Positions 1 to 6,256 of a stretch of DNA of 11,087 nucleotides are shown piece by piece (position 1 is the stretch's first letter; every line of letters begins with the position of its first letter). The notes under the pieces are model-generated. The model did not search any database. It had not been told where the DNA came from and saw nothing but the letters and a program-made list of their open reading frames with translations. Made by a program: the position numbers and the translations under genes. This stretch comes from OMOG01 sp041485845 (GTDB lineage Bacteria > Acidobacteriota > Terriglobia > Bryobacterales > Bryobacteraceae), in the NCBI GenBank assembly GCA_041485845.1, contig JBGPKH010000268.1, positions 1-11,087 on the forward strand, read 5' to 3'.

Positions 1-2
1 CC

Positions 3-437
3 AAAACGGAGACCCCGCGCAGGATCGAGTTGCCGCCGGCGACGATGCCGGTTCTCGCGCGCCATCGTGAACGCCATGATGAGTTCCGCCGCCAGTTTGG
101 TCCGGGCTACCGGAGCGATCTGGACCTGATCATCGCCAACCCGGATGGGACACCCCTGATGCCGGATTCGGTGTCGGCGACGGTGTCCAGGCTTTGCCGG
201 ATGCTGGGGCTGCCCAAGGGTGCCTCGCTCCACACCGTGCGCCACAGCCATGCCTCCCTCCTGCTGGAAAAGGGCGTGGACCTCGCGACCGTCAGCGAAC
301 GCCTTGGCCACTCCTCGGTGGCCACCACCGCCTCCATCTACAGCCACGCGATCCGCGGCAAGGACCGCGCCGCGGCCCAGGTTTGGGACGACCTCATGCA
401 GGAGGCGCGGGGGGAGAAAGCGGCGGGCGTAAATTGA
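3..437 (+). CDS. Tyrosine recombinase/integrase, C-terminal catalytic part (5' end outside window)
   Basis: Phage-type tyrosine recombinases cut and rejoin DNA at attachment sites through a tyrosine nucleophile. The frame is open from base 3, the window edge, so the N-terminal part and the first catalytic Arg lie outside. Visible are the beta-hairpin Lys (KTETPRR near the edge), the HxxR box (HTVRHSHASLLL, about nt 231-266), the second His (LGHSS, about 303-317) and the nucleophile Tyr (IYSHA, about 336-350), followed by a short basic/acidic tail ending at TGA 435-437. All catalytic residues within the visible part are intact, unlike the second integrase downstream. A start at TTG 30 would fall after the beta-hairpin Lys, so it is not the true start. 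A hairpin and a tRNA-like fragment follow within 200 bp, as expected for an integrase beside its attachment site. Whether the full gene is intact cannot be seen. Confidence 0.88.
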   Translation, partial: KTETPRRIELPPATMPVLARHRERHDEFRRQFGPGYRSDLDLIIANPDGTPLMPDSVSATVSRLCRMLGLPKGASLHTVRHSHASLLLEKGVDLATVSERLGHSSVATTASIYSHAIRGKDRAAAQVWDDLMQEARGEKAAGVN

Positions 438-528
438 AGATCGAGTGATGGCAACTGCCGAGCCCGGCGTCGTTCCGGGATCTGTCGCCGGCACCTGCGG
501 ATTTCGTCACACCCCACGGCCCCGAAGC

Positions 529-565
529 GCCAAACACTCCCCTAGTCATCGAGGGCGTTTTTGGC
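529..565 (+). terminator. Imperfect hairpin after integrase, possible terminator
   Basis: Arms 529-541 and 553-565 can pair over 13 positions with two non-Watson-Crick positions and an 11-nt loop. The right arm contains five consecutive T, but these are inside the stem rather than after it, so it is not a textbook intrinsic terminator. It lies about 90 bp after the integrase stop. Confidence 0.35.
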
Positions 566-583
566 ATTACCCGGCTTCCAATC

Positions 584-626
584 GCGATTCGAACCTACAA
601 CCCTTCGGTTAACAGCATAGTGCCCG
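584..626 (-). other. tRNA-Asn-like fragment (anticodon arm to T loop), candidate attachment-site remnant
   Basis: Read on the minus strand, this stretch has an anticodon loop CTGTTAA (GTT anticodon, Asn type), a variable region and the T-arm start GGTTGTAGGTTCGAATC, which is typical of bacterial tRNA. Similarity stops after the T loop: the next bases do not pair with the 5' T stem, and no D arm or acceptor stem is found. It is therefore not a working tRNA gene. tRNA 3' parts are the classic att sites of tyrosine integrases, and one is encoded just upstream (3-437). The att role is inference; the tRNA resemblance is read from the sequence. Confidence 0.5.
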
Positions 627-632
627 GTCCGT

Positions 633-652
633 GCACTGGTGTGTTCCAGTGC
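633..652. repeat. Perfect 7-bp inverted repeat beside the tRNA-like fragment
   Basis: GCACTGG (633-639) and CCAGTGC (646-652) form a perfect stem with a 6-nt loop, seven bases from the tRNA-like fragment. It could be an integrase core-type site or a chance hairpin; no T tract follows. Confidence 0.4.
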
Positions 653-1360
653 TACAGGTTGCTCATAACAAGGATGTTGCACGTCCAGTTAGGTTGAGCC
701 CAAATGCGGGAATTCGCACTATTTGCCATCCTTTTGAAGGAGCGTCCCTACAAAAACCCCTACACTGCGGCCGGACCTCGTCAGAAGCTTGTCGAGCCAG
801 CCGTCGCGAAGCCTGTGCGACGAAGGCCCCTTTACACCGGTTCGATCCAGCGGGTAGCTCCATTCTAAGCATTTCGCTGCTGATTCAACGGAGCATGGTT
901 CACGGGTTGGGGACGGTAAGACCGAGTATTCGCGGGACAGCGTTCCGGTCGACCCTGCAGTCGTAGAAGCCTATGGAACAGAAGGAGCGGTCCTTTTCCA
1001 CGCCGGAGGGCTGGTTGTTCGCGAACCCGGTCGCCGGCAGGCCGTACCACCACAAGGAGGAGATCTAGAAGCCGCACATCCGCAAAGCCGGGATCGCTGC
1101 CGGGATCGGTGCGATATCCGGTGGCACACGTTCAGGCACAGCTATCGGTTGTGGCTGGATGAAACCGGGGCGCCTCTCACCGTCCAAAAGGAGTTGACGC
1201 GCTGTGCCAGCATCCAAACGTCGATGACCATTTACAGCAAGGCCATGACTGACACGAAGCGTTAACCCATTTTCCGCAAACAGATGTAGTAGTTCGGCCA
1301 TTCTAGAGACCCCGACGCGGCAACCATTGCAGTTAGGTTCCAAAAAACCAGAAAAACGCG

Positions 1361-1372
1361 TGTAGTGACAAA
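1361..1372 (+). repeat. 12-bp direct repeat, copy 1 (TGTAGTGACAAA)
   Basis: An identical 12-mer occurs at 1531-1542 in the same orientation. The two copies bracket the leader and N-terminal stub of the transposase. This fits an internal deletion between short repeats, or remains of a nested insertion. Confidence 0.6.
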
Positions 1373-1451
1373 TCGCATCTGACCTATTGATCTACTCTGA
1401 TGCTTCTGCCATTATTGTCCTGAGTTATCAGTCGTAGCGCGGGTGACAACC

Positions 1452-1530
1452 ATGTTTTCCTGCAGTTCGCGCCGTCGGGAAGGGCGGCAAGACCCACCGC
1501 TACTGGAGGCTGGTCGAGAACGCTCACGAT
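1452..1530 (+). pseudogene. IS1634-like transposase, N-terminal stub
   Basis: From ATG 1452 the first codons read MFS; after a one-base shift the sequence reads AVRAVGKGGKTHRYWRLVEN, ending at about 1524. The GKTHRYW(x)xVEN word is typical of the N-terminus of IS1634-type DDE transposases, as I recall the family. Only about 25 codons remain of a protein usually several hundred residues long, so no catalytic DDE residue is present. The stub ends abruptly beside a second copy of a 12-bp repeat. The gene is dead. The family call rests on a short match and is moderately certain. Confidence 0.5.
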
Positions 1531-1542
1531 TGTAGTGACAAA
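1531..1542 (+). repeat. 12-bp direct repeat, copy 2 (TGTAGTGACAAA)
   Basis: Second copy, 170 bp after the first. It follows the point where transposase similarity ends and so marks one side of the presumed internal deletion. Confidence 0.6.
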
Positions 1543-1756
1543 AAACAGTCGAACTGGCTACTAACCAACTGATAACACACACATGCCCCCGAAAAAGTGC
1601 GGGAAATGGGTTAAGGCCCACAGCAAAGTTGTTGAAATGGTCTTTAAGTTCAGCAAATCGACGCAGACCGAGGGCCACAAGGCCGCTCGCGGCCATTGGG
1701 AGCTTAATGTGAGTTTGTGGAGCTCTCAGAAATCCAAGTAAACAGTTGAAAAAATA

Positions 1757-1800
1757 GGTTGCGGGGAAGGATCTGAACCCTTCGACCTTTTGGTTATGAG
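1757..1800 (-). other. tRNA-Met-like 3' half, candidate attachment-site scar
   Basis: On the minus strand this reads as a tRNA 3' half: anticodon loop CTCATAA (CAT anticodon), then GGTCGAAGGGTTCAGATCC and a C-rich acceptor end CCCCGCAACC. The T-stem arms partly pair, but the T loop has G where A is conserved. Upstream on the minus strand no D arm or matching anticodon-stem partner is seen, so it is not a functional tRNA. It lies 16 bp after the stop of the integrase pseudogene, exactly where an integrative element would carry its tRNA-derived att site. Confidence 0.6.
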
Positions 1801-1954
1801 CGTGGCGATATCTGGCTAAGTAGTTCCAAACAAGGCACGAGTGGCAACTCTGAAGAGCCTTAACGAAGCCTCGGTAGCGGGTAATGGGAGTTGAATGGGA
1901 GTCGATTTGGCTACGTCTACATTTCGCGCGAACGACCCCTCCATACGTCGAAAC

Positions 1955-1994
1955 AGTATCATCTGACCAGGGATGTGGGGTATAATGATACTTA
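1955..1994 (+). promoter_or_regulatory. Promoter and likely operator of the RES-Xre operon
   Basis: AGTATCAT (1955-1962) and ATGATACT (1985-1992) form a perfect 8-bp inverted repeat with 22 bp between. A consensus -10 box TATAAT (1981-1986) overlaps the right arm. No good -35 box stands at 16-18 bp. A start site 6-8 nt after the box falls at 1992-1994, on the antitoxin ATG. Xre-type antitoxins commonly repress their own operons, so binding here would block the polymerase. The repeat and box are seen; the function is inferred. Confidence 0.55.
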
Positions 1995-2428
1995 TGCTGG
2001 AACCACGCCATATCGGAGAAGTGCTGGGCGGCCTCCGCGTTTTGGGCAAGCCCGTGACATCCATACTGGAGTTGAATGACGCTGTCGAACGTGGCTTGCC
2101 CAAGGCAACCCTTCGCAACGTGGCGCGGCGCGTCTTTTCGGATACTGCCGAACAGCGTGCCATGATGCACCGGATCGTCCCGGAGGCGACGTACAAACGG
2201 CGGCGGGAACGCTTGAGTCCCGCGGAAAGCGAGCGGACTGAGCGCTTGGCGCGGGTCGTCGCCATCGCTGAGGATGTCTGGCAAGATCGCGAGCAAGCCC
2301 GGCGCTTTCTGACAAACCCGCATCCGGAGATCGGGGGCAAGACACCCCTCGATGCGGCCCTGACAGAATTGGGCGCACGGCAGGCAGAGGAGGTCATGGC
2401 CCGCATCGTCTATGGCCTCCCGGCGTAG
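1994..2428 (+). CDS. Xre/MbcA/ParS-type antitoxin of a RES-Xre toxin-antitoxin module
   Basis: Antitoxins of this family neutralise the RES toxin in the cytoplasm by capping its active site, and bind DNA to repress the operon. The 144-residue protein (from ATG 1994) has a Xre-like helical region at about residues 20-60 (SILELNDAVERGLPKATLRN). A C-terminal toxin-binding region (DUF2384) covers about 85-144, with the typical words AEDVWQDREQARRFL, HPEIGGKTPLDAAL and a GLPA end, where the last residues reach into the toxin pocket. In-frame ATGs also exist at 1973 and 1985, but 1973 precedes the -10 box and 1985 overlaps it, and none has a Shine-Dalgarno sequence; 1994 fits a leaderless mRNA. Family length is usually about 130-160 residues, so the gene looks complete. 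It overlaps the toxin gene by 17 nt, implying coupled translation. Confidence 0.88.
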   Translation: MLEPRHIGEVLGGLRVLGKPVTSILELNDAVERGLPKATLRNVARRVFSDTAEQRAMMHRIVPEATYKRRRERLSPAESERTERLARVVAIAEDVWQDREQARRFLTNPHPEIGGKTPLDAALTELGARQAEEVMARIVYGLPA

Positions 2429-2891
2429 CGGTCCACTCCGGGCGTTCCGCATCGCCGATATGCGCCATCCTATCTTCGACGGGAGTGGGGCAATGCTCCA
2501 CGGCGCGCGGTGGAATTCTCCTGGCCGGCGCGTCATTTACGCCGCCGAAACGTATGCGGGTGCGTTATTGGAGATCCTCGTGCACGCCTCGGGCAGTGTC
2601 CCACGGACCCAGGGTTATATCGAGATCGAGATTCCGGCCGGCTTGTCCATCGAAGAAATCACGCAGGACGACGTGCCGCACTGGGATTCACCTTCGTTTG
2701 AGGCAGCCCAAGCCTTGGGCGATCGGTGGTATGACGAGCGGAGTACGCCGGTCCTGATCGTGCCCTCGTTAGTGACGCTGGTAGAGCGCAACGTTCTGAT
2801 CAATCAGGAACATCCCGATTTTCTCCGCATCCAGGTAAGCCAGCCAAAGCCCGTGCGCTGGGATACGCGGCTTTGGAGAAGCCTTAAATAG
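2412..2891 (+). CDS. RES-domain toxin (predicted NAD+-degrading) of the RES-Xre module
   Basis: RES toxins such as MbcT of Mycobacterium and relatives in Pseudomonas and Photorhabdus degrade cellular NAD+, by hydrolysis or phosphorolysis, and stop growth unless bound by the antitoxin. The 159-residue protein shows the three residues naming the family: Arg33 in GARWNSPGR, Glu54 in YAGALLEILVH, and a Ser in the STPVLIVPSLV stretch (Ser119 most likely). The family-typical NVLINQEHPDF follows at about 127-137. Length is usual for the family, and no frameshift is seen. It starts at ATG 2412 inside the antitoxin gene (17-nt overlap) without a clear ribosome binding site, suggesting coupling to antitoxin translation. 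Whether it acts as hydrolase or phosphorylase cannot be told from sequence. Confidence 0.9.
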   Translation: MASRRSGPLRAFRIADMRHPIFDGSGAMLHGARWNSPGRRVIYAAETYAGALLEILVHASGSVPRTQGYIEIEIPAGLSIEEITQDDVPHWDSPSFEAAQALGDRWYDERSTPVLIVPSLVTLVERNVLINQEHPDFLRIQVSQPKPVRWDTRLWRSLK

Positions 2892-2911
2892 ATAGCTGAT
2901 CCCAGGGGCAA

Positions 2912-2935
2912 CGACTCTCGGAATTTCGAGAGTCG
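2912..2935 (+). terminator. Strong hairpin after the RES toxin gene
   Basis: CGACTCTCG (2912-2920) and CGAGAGTCG (2927-2935) pair perfectly over 9 bp with a 6-nt loop, 20 bp after the toxin stop. No T run follows, so termination would be of the U-poor kind or the hairpin may protect the mRNA end. Confidence 0.55.
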
Positions 2936-2961
2936 CGAAGGGTGTTTGAAGCCCGGAATCT

Positions 2962-2977
2962 TACTCGCCGGCGAGTA
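2962..2977. repeat. Perfect 16-bp palindrome TACTCGCCGGCGAGTA
   Basis: This self-complementary 16-mer has no spacer, which suits a dimeric DNA-binding protein more than an RNA hairpin. It lies 70 bp after the toxin gene, and no gene start is close by. The function is unknown. Confidence 0.5.
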
Positions 2978-3323
2978 GGCAAGGGGACTCGAATTCAGTC
3001 ATCCGCACCTCATCTGGGGATGGTATATATTCTCGGGATTCCGGCTTGCCCATCCCTCTTTCGAAACGGAGGCCACAATTCCCGGAATATCCAAGGCCGG
3101 CAACCAAATCTCGACTTCCGCATCCAGCGAGGGCAGATAGTTGAAGACGATCTGGAGGGCAAGCCACTACGGGAACCGAGCCCGGACGCCGCCGACAGTT
3201 CCATGCGAGGGTCATGACTGCTAATGTCGTTCTTCCGCCGGTTGGATCTCAACGGCCGATTTGAGGACTACTAGGAGGCACGCCGCACCAGCCTAATTCC
3301 CACTTCTACTTCGCGCACCCGAT

Positions 3324-5900
3324 TCATTCCCCCCGCAGAACCTCCGCCGGATCGGCGCTCAACGCGCGCCGCCCTCCCAACCCCGCCGTCAGAGCCGCCA
3401 CCGCCATCGCCACCAAAGCCGCCGCAAGATAAACGCCCGGACTCGACGCCTTGGTCCCGTACAGGAAAGCATGCATCGTCTGCGCAATGGCGTAAGCTCC
3501 CGCCAGTCCGCCCAAGGCGCCAATAGCCGCCGGCCCCAGAATGCCTCCCACCATCGCTGCCAGAAGCCGTTCCCGGGTGGCCCCCAAAGCCGCCCGCAAG
3601 GCGAACTCGCGCTGCCGGCGAAGCGCCGAGTATACCGCCATGCTATAGATGCCGAAGCCGGCCAGCAGAAACGCCAGACCGCCATACGCGCTGAAGACCT
3701 GCGCCCGCAAACGTGGCCGTTCCACCGACTGAGCCACCCTCTCCTCCATCGTCCTCACCGAAAACAGCGGCACCGTGGGGTCGGCAGCGCGCACAGCCTG
3801 GGCCAGATCCGCCCCGCGCCGGGTATCTGCGATAATCGCCATGGTGCGCGTGGGGAACTGCGTGTAAGGAAAATAGATCTGCGGCACCGGCGCCTCGCTC
3901 AACTGCGTGGTGTGGATGTCCGCCACCGTTCCTACGATGGTCATCCAATCCGCGCCCGGCCGTGGCGCGCCCATCAAAACGCGCTTTCCGAGCGGCGATT
4001 CGCGCGGCCAGAATGCCTTGGCCAGCGTTGCATTGACCACGGTGACGTGCGTGGGCTCAACAAAGTCCCGCGCTTCGAAGCCGCGGCCCGACAGAATCCG
4101 CACCTGCATTAGGTCGAAGTATCCTTGTCCGACCCGCAGGATGTCGGAAAACTGCGGCAAGGTCCCGGAGGCGCCGAACGCGCGGCCCTCGATGCTGAAC
4201 GGGTCGCCTCCCGATCCGTGGCTCAGCGGCAGCACTGATGCCAGCGTGACATTGCCGCTGCCCAATTGCGCGTGAAGCGTCACTTCCAGTCGGCGGTACC
4301 ACGGAGCCGGGTCCAGCGAGCGCGCCGGCGGTACGCTGACGTATCCCGTCACCAGGTTGCGTGTCCGGACCCCCAAATCGATGCTTTCCAGCGCGGCCAG
4401 GCTCTGCATCAGCAGCAATGCCGGAGCCAGCAGCGCGCACACCAGCCCCACCTGCACCGCCACCATTACCGGACGGAGGCGGCTTTCCGACCGGACGGCG
4501 ATTCCCCCGCGGTCCTGCATCAGCGCCCGGCCCTCCACGCCCGCGCGAAAGACGCTCCCCACCGGCAGCGCGCCGAACAGCACCCCCGCCGTCGCCGAGA
4601 GCATCAGGGCGAAGCCGAATACGCGGTAATCCAGCGCGAATCTATCCGCCGTCGCCAGCTCTCCCGGCGGCGCGCTGTTCAAGGCGGCGAGCGCAGCCAG
4701 CGTCATCAGTAGCGCCATCGCGCCCCCCACCAGTGAAGGCACTAGCGACTCCAGCACCAGTTGCTGGCCCACGCGCCAGCGCGAAGCCCCCAGCGCCAGG
4801 CGCACCGCCGCTTCCTTGCGCCGCGCCGCTGCCCGTCCCATCCACAAGAGCGCCGTATTCGCCAGGCCCAGCAGCAGCAGAATGGCGCTCGCGCCGGCCA
4901 GCGCGTATAGCGTGGGCCTCACCGCGCCGTACAGTTCCTCGCGTAGCGGAATCGCGACGGCATCGTAGCCGCCATCTTCGCCATGGGGCCCCATCCCGGC
5001 GTGATAGCGCTGTTTCAAATCCGCCGCGACCACGTGCATCTGGGCCTGCGCCGAAGCCAGGGTCACGCCCTGCTTCAGGCGAGCCACCGCCTGCAGGTTG
5101 CCGGCATCGCGCGCCGCCGCGTCCAGCCCCGCGGGCAGCCAGATTTCCGGCGCATCGCCCGCCAGCCGGAACGCGAAGCCGCGTTGCAGCACCCCCACCA
5201 CGCGGTACGGCTGATCGTTCACCACCAGCGATTGGCCCAGCACGTCCTTCGCGGAACCCAAGTGCGACTGCCAGTAGCTGTAGCTGACCACCGCCACGTC
5301 CATGTGGCCGCGATGGTTTTCTGGTGGATCGAACCAGCGGCCGCGCGCGGGCGCCCCTCCCAGCACCGCCAAGAGGTTCGCCGACGCCATCATGCCGGCC
5401 ACCCGTTCCGCCCGGCCGCCCATCGTTACCGTCAGTGCCCTCGGCTCAAACGCCGCGACGTCCTCGAACACGCGATTCTGCGCGCGATAGTCCAGGAAGT
5501 TGGCGATGCTGATGGGGAACCGCGGAAAATCCAGCTTCAACAACTGGTCCGACACCACCACCAGGCGGTCCGCGTCCCGATACGGCATGGAGCGGACCAG
5601 CACCGTGTCGCTGACCGACACCACCGCCGTAATGGCTGCCACTCCCAAGCCGGTGCCGATCGCCGCCAGCGCGAAAAACGCCGGCGACCGGCCCAGCGCG
5701 CGCGCGGCGTACCGCAGATCCGCAACCACCTGCTCCGCGCGTCCCAGCGACCACACCTCGTACGCCTGCTCCAGAATCCGCGCCCGGTTGCCCACCTCGC
5801 TCCCCTTCCTGTCCACATGAAACTGCAGTTCCTCGTGCAGCCGCTCAGCCAGTTCATCGCGGCGTCCCAACCGCGTCAGCTTACGCCAGAATTCCCCCAT
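3324..5900 (-). CDS. ADOP-type duplicated ABC transporter permease (MacB/FtsX-like), module 1
   Basis: Membrane permease of the acidobacterial duplicated orphan permease type. It has two fused MacB-like halves, each with a periplasmic MacB_PCD domain and an FtsX transmembrane domain, presumed to work with an ATPase encoded elsewhere. In 858 residues I see a short cytoplasmic prefix (1-70), a first membrane helix (about 74-102), periplasmic domain (103-328) and three helices (about 330-353, 382-408, 428-450). The second half has a helix at 477-502, periplasmic domain to about 730, and three helices (735-758, 783-808, 822-842). FtsX signatures EAAVRLALGASRWRV and EFALRAALGATRERL occur once per half, and the end DPAEVLRGE is typical. 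The start ATG has a strong GGGAGGGAGC ribosome binding site overlapping the PadR stop, 9 bp upstream. Length is normal. The substrate is unknown. Confidence 0.92.
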   Translation of the reverse strand: MGEFWRKLTRLGRRDELAERLHEELQFHVDRKGSEVGNRARILEQAYEVWSLGRAEQVVADLRYAARALGRSPAFFALAAIGTGLGVAAITAVVSVSDTVLVRSMPYRDADRLVVVSDQLLKLDFPRFPISIANFLDYRAQNRVFEDVAAFEPRALTVTMGGRAERVAGMMASANLLAVLGGAPARGRWFDPPENHRGHMDVAVVSYSYWQSHLGSAKDVLGQSLVVNDQPYRVVGVLQRGFAFRLAGDAPEIWLPAGLDAAARDAGNLQAVARLKQGVTLASAQAQMHVVAADLKQRYHAGMGPHGEDGGYDAVAIPLREELYGAVRPTLYALAGASAILLLLGLANTALLWMGRAAARRKEAAVRLALGASRWRVGQQLVLESLVPSLVGGAMALLMTLAALAALNSAPPGELATADRFALDYRVFGFALMLSATAGVLFGALPVGSVFRAGVEGRALMQDRGGIAVRSESRLRPVMVAVQVGLVCALLAPALLLMQSLAALESIDLGVRTRNLVTGYVSVPPARSLDPAPWYRRLEVTLHAQLGSGNVTLASVLPLSHGSGGDPFSIEGRAFGASGTLPQFSDILRVGQGYFDLMQVRILSGRGFEARDFVEPTHVTVVNATLAKAFWPRESPLGKRVLMGAPRPGADWMTIVGTVADIHTTQLSEAPVPQIYFPYTQFPTRTMAIIADTRRGADLAQAVRAADPTVPLFSVRTMEERVAQSVERPRLRAQVFSAYGGLAFLLAGFGIYSMAVYSALRRQREFALRAALGATRERLLAAMVGGILGPAAIGALGGLAGAYAIAQTMHAFLYGTKASSPGVYLAAALVAMAVAALTAGLGGRRALSADPAEVLRGE

Positions 5901-5909
5901 GCTCCCTCC

Positions 5910-6248
5910 CTACGCCGGCCGCAGCACCCGCTGTACCGCGCTCACCAATCGATCGAAATCCGCCTCCGCCGCCACCAGGCGCTTGCGCCCCGCCGCGCTC
6001 AGCCGGTAAAACCGCGCCCGCCGGTTGTGCGGCGTCATCCGCCATTCCGAATCCACCAGTCCCTTCACCTCCAGTCGCTGCAGCGCCGGGTAGAGCGACC
6101 CCTCTTCCACCTCCAGAACGTCATCGGAGCTGAGCTTGATCTGCTGCGCAATACCGTAGCCGTGCAGCGAGGTCCGGCTGAGAGTTTTGAGAATCATCAG
6201 GTCCAGCGTGCCCGGCATCAGGCTGGGATCCGTGGTTGTGCGTGCCAT
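5910..6248 (-). CDS. PadR-family transcriptional regulator, module 1
   Basis: Small winged-helix repressor of 112 residues. PadR proteins bind palindromic operators as dimers and usually repress their own operon until a ligand releases them. The N-terminal helix-wing core is complete: MPGTLDLMILKTLSRTSLHG (11-30), GYGIAQQI, the family signature EEGSLYPALQRLEVKGLV (48-65), and the wing strand ARFYRLSAAGRKRL (78-91). A C-terminal dimerisation helix follows. The stop TAG is 9 bp before the ADOP start, so both are one operon and this regulator probably controls the permease. ATG 6248 lies 8 nt after a -10 box, so the transcript may be leaderless; no Shine-Dalgarno is seen. This copy looks intact, unlike the PadR of module 2. 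Confidence 0.93.
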   Translation of the reverse strand: MARTTTDPSLMPGTLDLMILKTLSRTSLHGYGIAQQIKLSSDDVLEVEEGSLYPALQRLEVKGLVDSEWRMTPHNRRARFYRLSAAGRKRLVAAEADFDRLVSAVQRVLRPA

Positions 6249-6256
6249 ACTAAGAA

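Larger units (their letters stand above)
438..908. other. Non-coding stretch between the two integrase relics
   Basis: No gene with recognisable protein similarity lies here. The stretch holds an imperfect hairpin (529-565), a tRNA-Asn-like fragment on the minus strand (584-626) and a perfect hairpin (633-652). Open frames around 631-966 on both strands lack a plausible ribosome binding site and any family motif, so I treat them as chance. Similarity to the second integrase begins only near 909. Confidence 0.55.
1262..1614. mobile_element. 353-bp IS-derived element (internally deleted, MITE-like) inside the integrase
   Basis: The ends TTAACCCATTTTCCGC (1262-1277) and, inverted, TTAACCCATTTCCCGC (1599-1614) match at 15 of 16 positions. 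The element lies exactly between the body and the tail of the integrase pseudogene, which supports insertion. Inside is only the start of a transposase resembling the IS1634 family (1452-1530). TTAA stands at both outer ends and may be the duplicated target or part of the repeat; I cannot decide. The element looks like a non-autonomous deletion derivative, movable only if a related transposase is supplied elsewhere. The boundaries are seen directly; the family assignment is inference. Confidence 0.7.
909..1741 (+). pseudogene. Degraded tyrosine integrase, split by an inserted element
   Basis: This was a phage-type tyrosine recombinase whose pieces lie in three reading frames. The segment with KTEYSRDSVPVDP (from 918) and the segment RWHTFRHSYRLWLDETG (from 1119) are in one frame. 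Between them, about 973-1112, the family-like sequence (EGWLFANPVAGRPYHHKEE, then HIRKAGIAAGIG) is shifted by one frame and has a TAG at 1066-1068 where the neighbouring residues suggest Gln. The HxxR box is kept, but the second catalytic His appears replaced by Cys (LTRCASIQTS), while Tyr remains (MTIYSKAM). The body ends at about 1262 (TDTKR). Its tail, AHSKVVEMVFKFSK, reappears at 1616 after a 353-bp insertion and runs to TAA 1739-1741. No start or N-terminal domain was found. It cannot give an active enzyme. Confidence 0.85.
2892..3323. other. Gene-free stretch between RES-Xre and the first ADOP gene
   Basis: It holds a strong hairpin (2912-2935) and a perfect 16-bp palindrome (2962-2977). 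A minus-strand open frame without a start (3002-3166, 55 codons) reads fairly protein-like, but I recognise no family. A plus-strand frame from ATG 2942 to 3217 also lacks motifs and a ribosome binding site. I support no gene here. Confidence 0.5.

Noticed and set aside
584..626. Functional tRNA-Asn gene
   Set aside because: D arm and acceptor stem are missing and the T stem does not pair, so only a fragment is reported.
631..966. Plus-strand open frame between the integrase relics
   Set aside because: No ribosome binding site or motif; its end overlaps integrase-like sequence that is in a different frame.
1412..2536. 374-codon minus-strand open frame
   Set aside because: It crosses the element, the tRNA-like scar and the RES-Xre genes in antisense, shows no family motif, and the plus strand clearly encodes known proteins.
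2981..2994. Third tRNA-like word (rc contains TTCGAGTCCCC)
   Set aside because: Only the T-loop-like bases match; the stem arms do not pair and no anticodon arm is present, so chance is likely.
3002..3166. Minus-strand 55-codon open frame without a start
   Set aside because: It reads somewhat protein-like, but I recognise no family and there is no start codon or ribosome binding site. It could be a relic but is not supportable.
4361..5287. 308-codon plus-strand open frame
   Set aside because: Pro/Ala/Arg-rich antisense shadow of the first permease without a recognisable domain.
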